From Chthoniobacterales bacterium (GTDB lineage Bacteria > Verrucomicrobiota > Verrucomicrobiia > Chthoniobacterales > JACTMZ01), in NCBI GenBank assembly GCA_017853515.1, contig JAFMJK010000130.1:1-6366 (forward strand): a stretch of DNA of 6,366 bases, read 5' to 3'. The number at the start of each line of letters is the position of its first letter. Within the stretch, counting starts at the first letter, position 1. Of this stretch, positions 1 to 5,169 are shown piece by piece. The translations under genes and the position numbers were made by a program. The notes under the pieces are model-generated. The model ran no database searches. It was not told the origin of the DNA and saw only the letters and a list, made by a program, of their open reading frames with translations.

Positions 1-47
1 GCTCGCGTGTCCGCTGGAAAGGGAGCGGACGAGCGAGCCGCTCGTCC
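1..47. repeat. Compound GC-rich palindrome (REP-like)
   Basis: Two mutually exclusive hairpins can form. One pairs 1-15 with 24-38 (13 of 15 positions complementary, loop GGAAAGGG). The other is a perfect 9-bp stem, GGACGAGCG at 27-35 with CGCTCGTCC at 39-47, around an AGC loop. Because 27-35 takes part in both, only one can exist at a time. The element may continue past the left edge. It resembles interspersed extragenic palindromes, and the other two palindromes in this window (3444-3476 and 3966-4034) support that reading. It has no T tract, so intrinsic termination is not the obvious role. The hairpins are seen directly; the REP-like label is inferred. Confidence 0.6.
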
Positions 48-101
48 CTACCTCAGGTAACAAAGTCTAAAATCTTTTGGGACTTGGCGTAATACCAAAC
101 G

Positions 102-123
102 CGAAAAGTGTTCAGACTTTTCG
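102..123 (-). terminator. 8-bp hairpin, possible weak terminator
   Basis: CGAAAAGT at 102-109 and ACTTTTCG at 116-123 are perfect inverted repeats around a 6-nt loop. Read on the minus strand, the hairpin lies about 110 nt past the stop of the coiled-coil/TPR gene and is followed by CGTTTGG, so there are only three Ts. It could end that transcript, but the short T run and the AT-rich stem make it a poor intrinsic terminator. It may instead be the 3' flank of the structured element at 144-193. Confidence 0.3.
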
Positions 124-143
124 GAAGGGAAGGCGATCCGCAC

Positions 144-193
144 GCCTCCGCGGGAAAGGCAATGGTTCCCACTGGAGAACGGTGCCAGGAGGC
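144..193 (-). ncRNA. Candidate structured RNA or 3' UTR element
   Basis: Three nested stems can be drawn: 144-149 with 188-193 (GCCTCC/GGAGGC), 158-161 with 183-186 (GGCA/TGCC), and 165-170 with 175-180 around a 4-nt loop. In the innermost stem one pair (169/176) is C-A on the plus strand but G-U on the minus strand, so the fold favours minus-strand RNA, the same strand as the upstream coiled-coil/TPR mRNA. The stop of that gene is about 40 nt before this element. I could not match it to a known family (SRP, 6S, tmRNA, cobalamin and TPP riboswitches were considered). It may simply be a structured 3' UTR. The pairing is seen; any function is speculation. Confidence 0.25.
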
Positions 194-231
194 CGAAAGC
201 TTCACCAAGCCAGCTGCAGGCAAAAGTCAGT

Positions 232-2640
232 TCAGCTGCCGGGCTCGTCATTTCCGCCCTGCAACATTGTGGCGAGGCGCTTGTCGGGGCTGGAGCCGAG
301 CTCGAGGGCTTTCTCGTAGTGGCGTTTGGCCAGCGCGATGGATGGCGGTTTGGCCGTGGCGTAAATCACCGCGAGATTGAAGTGCGCCTCGGCGTATTCG
401 GGCCTCACCGTGATGGCGCGGCGCAAAGATTGCTCGGCCCTGCCGAATTCGCCGAGCTGGCTGGAGGCGACGCCGAGGTAGTTGAGCGTGATCGGATCGT
501 CAGGCGAGGACGTGTTGGCGCGCTCGAGATAACCGACCGCGTCCTGGATGCGGTTTTGTTCGATCATGACCGCGCCGAGCGTGGTCAGGCTGAAGGCGTC
601 GTTGGGATCGACCTTGACCGCTTTTTCCAGGGCGAGCTGCGCTGCGGTGAGTTTGCCTTGGCGGAACTGGGCAACGCCGAGGTTGGCCAGGGCTATGACA
701 TTCTCCGGCTGGGACTCGAGGAATTTTTGATAGAGCTCCTCGGCTTTGGTGAAGTTGCCTTTGACAAACTCCTCGCGCGCTTCGTTGACCAGTGCCATCA
801 GCTCGGAGGAAATTTCCGTGTTGAGCGACTCCGCGGCGGCGGCGGCTTCCGTGGCGGGCGTGGGCCCGGCGCCGGCCTGCTCCGCGGCAACGGCGGGATC
901 AACCGGCGTTGCCTCGGGCGAGGCAGGGATGGCTTCGCCTTCCGCGGCTTGTGATTTGTCCGGCGGTTTGATTGCCGAGACCTCCACGCTCATTTTGGCG
1001 GCGTCCGCGTCGAGCAGGGTGACGACGGGACGCTTGAGCATTTCCTGCTCGGCTTCGGAGAGTTCGAGGGTGGGCTTGGCCAGTTCGTTGATCTTGTCGT
1101 TGAGCGTGTCGGACTTGATTTCGAGACGCTGCATCTCTTCCTGGGCCAGGCGGTAGGCCTGCTCGCGGCGCGCCTGCTCGTTGATCTGGCGCATGATGAT
1201 GCCGCGGAGAAGCTCGTTCTCCTGCTGCAGGAGTTTGGCGTCGGCGGCGGTCACTTCGCCCAGCTGGACCGCGGCGAGCGTCCCCGTCACACGGTCGTAT
1301 TCCTTGAGCAGCTGGTCGTTGACCTCCTGCAGTTTGTCGAAACGTTCGCGGTCGTCTTTCAGTTGGCTCTGCGCGCCGGCCAGTTCGGTGCGCACTTTGT
1401 CGAGATCCTTCTGCAAACCGGCGACCATCTCGGCCTTGGTCGCCGCATCGGTCTCCATGCCGCTGATTTTCTCGGCGGCTTCGGTCAGTTTCAGTTCGAG
1501 TTGTTTGTTCGCTTCGATCAGCTCGGCATTTTTTTCCAGCGCGGTTTTGGCCTCGGCCGCTTCCTTCTGCGCGGTGTCGCGGGCGGCGACGAGTTCCGTG
1601 CGCTCGTTCTCGAGTTCGGTGACGCGGGCGGAGAGCGTGGACATTTCCTCGCGCACTTTCTCGGTTTCCTGACGCGCACCATCGCGTTCCGCGACGAGGG
1701 TTTCGCGTTCGGTCTCGAGTTCGCCGGTCCGTTTTTTCGCCGTTTCGGCCTCGGTTTTCACCGTCTCCAATTCCGACTTGGCGGCATCCGCCTCGGATTT
1801 CGCGGTCGCGACCTCCGCGGTGAGGTCTTCGATTTTCTTTCCGGTCTCGGCGGCCCCCACCTCGAGGGCTTCTTTCTCGGCTTTGACCGTATTCAGAGTT
1901 TCCTCGAGTTCCTTGGCGGCGCGCGAGAGGCGATCGACCTCGGCGCTCGCCTCGGCATCCTTGCCCTCGTCCGCCTCGGCGGTTTTCTCCAACTGGCGCA
2001 GGGATTCTTTGGTTTGTTCGAGCTCGGTCGCGATTTTCGATGCCTCGGCTTCGCCATCGCTCAACTGTTGCTCCAACGCCGCATTGCGATTTTGCGCCTC
2101 GGCCAACTGCGAACGCAGGGCGTCGAGTTCCCCGGAAGACGTTGCCGTGGACGGTGCAGCCTCAATGACCGGCGTCTGCGGGAAGGGAACGTCCGCCGCG
2201 GGTGCGGACGGCGTCTCTTCGCCCACGGAGATGGAAATGGTGGGACCGGCCGGCGCGGGCCCGACGCGCGATGGCTGGACCGGAGGCAAGGTTTCGTCCG
2301 CAGGCAAATCGGCGAGGTCCGGGGGTGGCCCGAGCGTGGCAGGGGCGGCCGCACCTTCGAGACGGACCAGCGCTTCCTGCGTTTTCTTGAGGCGGAAATC
2401 CACAATCATGGGCTGCCAGTCGGGGCTCCGCGATTTGATCTGTCCGAGCTGGGTGGCGACGAAGCGGAATTTGGCCGCGGCGTCTTTGGTCCGCCCCTCG
2501 CGCTCGAGATTCTCCGCTCTTTGGAATTCCTGATAGGCGGCGAAAAACTGGCCCGCGGGGTCGCCGTCCTGCGCGCGGACGGCAGAGGGAAGCAAAAGCA
2601 CCGTGATGAGCGGCAGCAGCAATAACCGCGGTAAATTCAT
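232..2640 (-). CDS. Exported coiled-coil / tetratricopeptide repeat protein
   Basis: The protein is 802 residues and its function is unknown. The ATG at 2640 is preferred because it opens a clean signal peptide (MNLPRLLLLPLITVLLLPSA, then VRA before Q24, a signal peptidase I site with no lipobox Cys). A GTG at 2688 would add 16 residues ahead of it. After export the order is: a TPR-like helical module (about 32-95, including DWQPMIVDFRLKKT), a Pro/Ala-rich linker (about 96-165), a Glu/Lys/Ala heptad coiled coil (about 170-525), a second Pro/Ala-rich linker (about 555-605), and five consecutive 34-residue TPRs (about 614-784, with motifs such as ALANLGVAQFRQGKLTAA). The TPRs imply protein-protein binding, and the coiled coil implies an elongated oligomer in the periplasm or at the envelope. 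Two adjacent 35-residue coiled-coil units look duplicated. The gene is transcribed divergently from the HNH gene. No enzymatic domain is visible. A scaffold or tether role is inferred only from the architecture. Confidence 0.9.
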   Translation of the reverse strand: MNLPRLLLLPLITVLLLPSAVRAQDGDPAGQFFAAYQEFQRAENLEREGRTKDAAAKFRFVATQLGQIKSRSPDWQPMIVDFRLKKTQEALVRLEGAAAPATLGPPPDLADLPADETLPPVQPSRVGPAPAGPTISISVGEETPSAPAADVPFPQTPVIEAAPSTATSSGELDALRSQLAEAQNRNAALEQQLSDGEAEASKIATELEQTKESLRQLEKTAEADEGKDAEASAEVDRLSRAAKELEETLNTVKAEKEALEVGAAETGKKIEDLTAEVATAKSEADAAKSELETVKTEAETAKKRTGELETERETLVAERDGARQETEKVREEMSTLSARVTELENERTELVAARDTAQKEAAEAKTALEKNAELIEANKQLELKLTEAAEKISGMETDAATKAEMVAGLQKDLDKVRTELAGAQSQLKDDRERFDKLQEVNDQLLKEYDRVTGTLAAVQLGEVTAADAKLLQQENELLRGIIMRQINEQARREQAYRLAQEEMQRLEIKSDTLNDKINELAKPTLELSEAEQEMLKRPVVTLLDADAAKMSVEVSAIKPPDKSQAAEGEAIPASPEATPVDPAVAAEQAGAGPTPATEAAAAAESLNTEISSELMALVNEAREEFVKGNFTKAEELYQKFLESQPENVIALANLGVAQFRQGKLTAAQLALEKAVKVDPNDAFSLTTLGAVMIEQNRIQDAVGYLERANTSSPDDPITLNYLGVASSQLGEFGRAEQSLRRAITVRPEYAEAHFNLAVIYATAKPPSIALAKRHYEKALELGSSPDKRLATMLQGGNDEPGS

Positions 2641-2716
2641 CGAGCCGTCCAGAATAAGGCCTCCAAGGGGAAAATCAATGGCGCTCACCGGAAGCTCGCG
2701 GTCGTTCCGGCACGGT

Positions 2717-2745
2717 TTGACAGGGTAAAGCGCCGGGGTTACTTT
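2717..2745 (+). promoter_or_regulatory. Candidate sigma70-type promoter for the HNH gene
   Basis: A consensus -35 box TTGACA lies at 2717-2722. After a 17-nt spacer, a poor -10 box TACTTT (3 of 6 matches) lies at 2740-2745. Transcription would begin near 2752, giving a leader of about 30 nt to the ATG at 2785 but almost none to the upstream GTG at 2755. That favours the ATG. The -35 match is striking in such GC-rich DNA, but the -10 is weak, so this remains a prediction. Confidence 0.35.
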
Positions 2746-2784
2746 TTACGAATTGTGGCCGCGACGCCTTCGCGGTCGCCCATT

Positions 2785-3396
2785 ATGGAGTCCCTGCTCG
2801 ACAGGCATGTGCTGGTGCTGAACCGGCTCTGGCAGGCGGTCAACGTCTGCAGCGCCCGGCGCGCCTTTACTCTCCTTTACCAGGAACACGCCCAAGTCGT
2901 CTGGCGCGACGAGGAGAACAATTACCTGACGCACGACTTCCAAAGTTGGCACGACTTCTCGCAGAATTCGCCCGGCGCCGACATGGTCCACTCGGTGCGC
3001 TTCAACATCCGCGTTCCCACGGTCATCGTGTTGATCGCTTTCGACCGGCTTCCGAGCAAAGAAGTCAAATTCACGCGTCAGAACATTTACGAGCGCGACA
3101 ATCACACCTGCCAATACTGCGCGCAGAAACTCGACCGCAACGAATTGAATCTCGACCACGTGCTCCCGCGGCAGCGGGGCGGACAAACCACGTGGGAAAA
3201 CGTCGTCTGCTCGTGCATTCCCTGCAACACGCGGAAAGGAAACCGCCTGCCGCACGAGGCCAAGATGCAGCTGCTCAAGGAGCCGAAGCGTCCCCGCTGG
3301 CGCCCCTTCATCCACCTCACCTACTCGGCCCCGGTGCACGACACCTGGAGGCATTTTGTCGACGTGGGCTGCTGGAGCGTGGAATTGGGGGACTAG
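2785..3396 (+). CDS. HNH endonuclease family protein
   Basis: The protein is 203 residues. Its C-terminal half is a zinc-supported HNH (beta-beta-alpha metal) nuclease domain: C109-x2-C112, the LDH motif with D124 and H125, N139 in WENVV, C144-x2-C147, then N148, K151 and N153 in CNTRKGN. The Cys pairs should hold structural zinc, and H125 would be the general base at the metal site. The N-terminal part (1-100), opening VLVLNRLWQAVNV, resembles the extension found in a widespread group of stand-alone bacterial HNH proteins. Their substrate and role are unknown to me. The start is placed at the ATG because homologue-like sequence begins there and a promoter candidate leaves a leader; a GTG at 2755 would add 10 unremarkable residues. 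There is no clear Shine-Dalgarno. No methylase or terminase gene is adjacent, so restriction or phage packaging is not indicated. It has no signal peptide, so it is presumably cytoplasmic. Confidence 0.9.
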   Translation: MESLLDRHVLVLNRLWQAVNVCSARRAFTLLYQEHAQVVWRDEENNYLTHDFQSWHDFSQNSPGADMVHSVRFNIRVPTVIVLIAFDRLPSKEVKFTRQNIYERDNHTCQYCAQKLDRNELNLDHVLPRQRGGQTTWENVVCSCIPCNTRKGNRLPHEAKMQLLKEPKRPRWRPFIHLTYSAPVHDTWRHFVDVGCWSVELGD

Positions 3397-3443
3397 CGCC
3401 GCCCCTGCCTGTTCTTGCCTAAAAGAAAAGGCGAAGGGGCTCT

Positions 3444-3476
3444 GCCCGTCGGACGGGACAAGTCCGTCCCCGCGGG
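3444..3476. repeat. Palindrome cluster downstream of the HNH gene
   Basis: GGACGG at 3451-3456 pairs with CCGTCC at 3464-3469 across a 7-nt loop. Competing stems exist: CCCGT 3445-3449 with ACGGG 3453-3457, and GGGC 3437-3440 with GCCC 3444-3447. The self-complementary CCCGCGGG at 3469-3476 follows. The GGACG...CGTCC layout resembles the palindrome at 27-47, suggesting a shared family of extragenic repeats, though the inner sequences differ. It lies about 50 nt after the HNH stop and could also attenuate or stabilise that transcript. Function is inferred only. Confidence 0.5.
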
Positions 3477-3507
3477 TTGCGGAACCACGCCGTGACAAAG
3501 AGACTTG

Positions 3508-3530
3508 CCCGGCGGTCGGGGCGGGTTTTT
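3508..3530 (+). terminator. Weak terminator-like site after the HNH gene
   Basis: A GC-rich stretch with a short stem (CCCG 3508-3511 with CGGG 3522-3525, or alternatively with 3517-3520) runs straight into five Ts at 3526-3530. The stem is only about 4 bp, so intrinsic termination would be inefficient. It lies 11 nt before the ATG of the next plus-strand gene, so it could equally belong to that gene's leader. If it does not terminate, the HNH and TIGR04073-like genes could share a transcript. Confidence 0.25.
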
Positions 3531-3540
3531 ATTGGTAAGG

Positions 3541-3957
3541 ATGAAACCGGCCCTGTTCCCCCTCGCCTTGCTCCTCACCGCCTCGTTCGCGCTGGCCGAT
3601 ATCCAACAGCCGCCCTCCTCCGAATGGGGTCCGACACGCAAGCTGGGCCGCGGTATCGGCAACATCTGCTATGGCATCACCGAGCTGCCCACCTCGATGG
3701 CTTCGGTGAACTACTTCGAGGGCAACAGCGCGGCCTTCAGTTACGGCATTGTCCGCGGGCTCGGCCGCTTCTTCGCCCGCTTGGGCTACGGACTCTACGA
3801 CACGCTCCTCTTCCCCATCCCGACCTACAAAGGCACCTACGCCCCGCCTTACAAGAGCAACGTGCAGTGGATGTGGCGCGGGTATTCCGAGTTCCCGCCG
3901 GAGCTGATGTTCGAAACGCGCTACCCCTACGTCCGCAACGATCAGGAAGATCCCTGA
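3541..3957 (+). CDS. Small secreted protein, TIGR04073-like (exosortase system-associated)
   Basis: The protein is 138 residues with a typical signal peptide (MKPALFPLALLLTASFALA, cleavage after A19). The mature part begins with a short Pro/Ser stretch. It then carries the block KLGRGIGNICYGITELP (34-50) and a second Gly/aromatic block, GRFFARLGYGLYDTLLFP (75-92), and ends in an aromatic tail with FPPELMFETRYPYV. The R-GRG-N---G--E-P pattern followed by GR--YG-YD---FP matches my memory of TIGR04073. That family occurs in genomes with exosortase/PEP-CTERM systems, and its role is unknown. No exosortase or PEP-CTERM substrate is in this window. The ATG at 3541 was chosen because the signal peptide starts there, although GTAAGG abuts it with no spacer. 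A TTG at 3505 would prepend 12 unlikely residues. The mature protein should be periplasmic or associated with the outer membrane. Confidence 0.75.
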   Translation: MKPALFPLALLLTASFALADIQQPPSSEWGPTRKLGRGIGNICYGITELPTSMASVNYFEGNSAAFSYGIVRGLGRFFARLGYGLYDTLLFPIPTYKGTYAPPYKSNVQWMWRGYSEFPPELMFETRYPYVRNDQEDP

Positions 3958-3965
3958 CATCTGGC

Positions 3966-4034
3966 TGTAGCGTCGCCGTCAACGACGACGGCCGTTTAGC
4001 GGCAACAACCGGCGGCGGGGACGCCGCCGCTACA
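3966..4034. repeat. Long imperfect inverted repeat in the convergent gap
   Basis: The left arm 3966-3980 (TGTAGCG...) and right arm 4020-4034 (...CGCTACA) are complementary at 13 of 15 positions. Between them are smaller stems: GCCGTC 3975-3980 with GACGGC 3987-3992, and GCCG 3991-3994 with CGGC 4000-4003. The element fills the gap between two convergent genes. Its right arm overlaps the last bases of tgt, including the TAG stop at 4030-4032. It has no T tract on either side, but a large hairpin between convergent genes could help end or stabilise both mRNAs. It looks like an interspersed extragenic repeat; that identity is inferred. Confidence 0.65.
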
Positions 4035-5169
4035 TGGGGCTGCTGTGCGGTTTGTAGCCGGCGACAAAAGACCGCCGGAAATCCCCGAAGGTTCCCGCCT
4101 CGAGCGCCGCGCGCACGCGCCGCATCAAACCGAGATAAAAATGCAGGTTGTGCAGGGTGATGAGACGCAAGCCCAGGATCTCCTCCGCCTTGACCAAGTG
4201 ACGCAGGTAAGCGCGTGAAAAATTCGCGCACGCGTAGCAGTCACAGCCCGCCTCGATGGGCGCGGCGTCCAGAGTGAAGCAGGCATTCTTCAGATTGATC
4301 GTCCCCGTCTCGGTGAATGCGGTTCCATTGCGGGCAATGCGCGTGGGGAGCACGCAGTCGAACATGTCGATGCCGCGCGCGACCATCTCGACCATCTGCG
4401 GCGGCGTGCCCAGGCCCATGGCGTAGCGCGGACGATCCTGCGGCAGATGCGGCACGGCATACTCCACCGCCGCCATCATTTCCGGTTCCGGCTCGCCCAC
4501 GCTGACTCCGCCCACCGCGTAGCCATCCCACCCCATCCCGACCAGCTCGCGCGCCGACTTCTCGCGCAGGTCCGCATAGGACGAGCCTTGGACGATTCCA
4601 AAAAGCAATGGCCGCTCGCCCGGGTCGTTGCGGCCGGCCCACCAATCGATGGAACGGCGCTCCCAGCGCAACGTCAGCTCCAAACTCTTCGCCGCCTGCT
4701 CATGCGTGCACGGATGCGGCGGACACTCGTCGAAGGCCATGACGATGTCCGATCCGAGCGCGTGCTGGATTTCCATCGAAGTTTCGGGACCGATAAAACA
4801 CGGCGTGCCGTCGAGGTGGTTCTGGAAATGGGCACCCTCCTCGGTGATGCGACGCAGCTTGGCCAAGGAAAAAACCTGGAACCCGCCGCTGTCCGTGAGG
4901 ATGGGGCCGTCCCATCCCGTAAATTTGTGCAGACCGCCCATTTTGCGGATCACCTCGAGCCCCGGGCGGACAAACAAATGGTAGGTGTTTCCGAGAATGA
5001 TCTGCGCTTCGAGTTCGCGCAGTTCCCGCGGGCTGACCGCCTTGACCGTCCCCTGCGTCCCCACCGGCATGAAGATCGGCGTTTCGATGACGCCGCGTCT
5101 CGTGCGCAGACGTCCGCGCCGGGCGCGCGACGCCGCATCCGAGGCAAGAACCTCGAAATGTCCGCTCAC
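4030..5169 (-). CDS. tgt: Queuine/preQ1 tRNA-guanine transglycosylase
   Basis: Tgt replaces guanine 34 of the GUN-anticodon tRNAs (Tyr, His, Asn, Asp) with preQ1, the base-exchange step of queuosine synthesis in the cytoplasm. The protein has 379 residues, normal for bacterial Tgt. Visible signatures are TDSGGFQVFSL with general acid/base D93, FDEC with D147 and C149, VQG with Q194, GGVSVGE with V224, nucleophile D271 in DMFDC, and the zinc site C309-x-C311-x2-C314 plus H340. C149 and V224 match the Cys/Val pair of bacterial preQ1-using enzymes (Zymomonas C158 and V233) rather than eukaryotic queuine enzymes. S196 replaces the usual second Gly of the VQGG motif. The GTG start at 5169 overlaps the pyrC stop as GTGA, with only a weak GGGAA upstream, so translational coupling to pyrC is likely. 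The frame stays open further upstream, but that part is only the shadow of pyrC. Confidence 0.97.
   Translation of the reverse strand: MSGHFEVLASDAASRARRGRLRTRRGVIETPIFMPVGTQGTVKAVSPRELRELEAQIILGNTYHLFVRPGLEVIRKMGGLHKFTGWDGPILTDSGGFQVFSLAKLRRITEEGAHFQNHLDGTPCFIGPETSMEIQHALGSDIVMAFDECPPHPCTHEQAAKSLELTLRWERRSIDWWAGRNDPGERPLLFGIVQGSSYADLREKSARELVGMGWDGYAVGGVSVGEPEPEMMAAVEYAVPHLPQDRPRYAMGLGTPPQMVEMVARGIDMFDCVLPTRIARNGTAFTETGTINLKNACFTLDAAPIEAGCDCYACANFSRAYLRHLVKAEEILGLRLITLHNLHFYLGLMRRVRAALEAGTFGDFRRSFVAGYKPHSSPM
5166..5169 (-). other. GTGA stop/start overlap coupling pyrC to tgt
   Basis: The pyrC stop TGA (5168-5166) and the tgt start GTG (5169-5167) share bases in a 4-nt overlap. Such overlaps usually mean that ribosomes ending the first gene restart on the second, so tgt output should track pyrC translation. 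Confidence 0.85.

Noticed and set aside
102..193. Possible known riboswitch, 6S, SRP or tmRNA
   Set aside because: None of the conserved sequence boxes of these RNAs could be found, so only an unnamed structured element is reported.
48..251. A 67-residue minus-strand open frame at the left end
   Set aside because: It overlaps the end of the TPR gene in another frame, lacks a convincing ribosome site and has no coherent protein features. The region looks like structured non-coding sequence instead.
319..954. A 211-residue plus-strand open frame opposite the TPR domain
   Set aside because: It is Gly/Arg-rich with no domain, and it mirrors the TPR-encoding region, which has clear 34-residue repeats.
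1363..2625. A 420-residue plus-strand open frame antisense to the coiled-coil gene
   Set aside because: It is rich in Gly, Arg, Phe and Leu with no domain pattern. It is the expected mirror of a GC-rich Glu/Lys/Ala coiled-coil gene, which has a signal peptide and TPRs on the other strand.
2746..3498. A 250-residue minus-strand open frame opposite the HNH gene
   Set aside because: No recognisable motif, and it runs across the intergenic palindromes. The plus-strand HNH protein explains this DNA.
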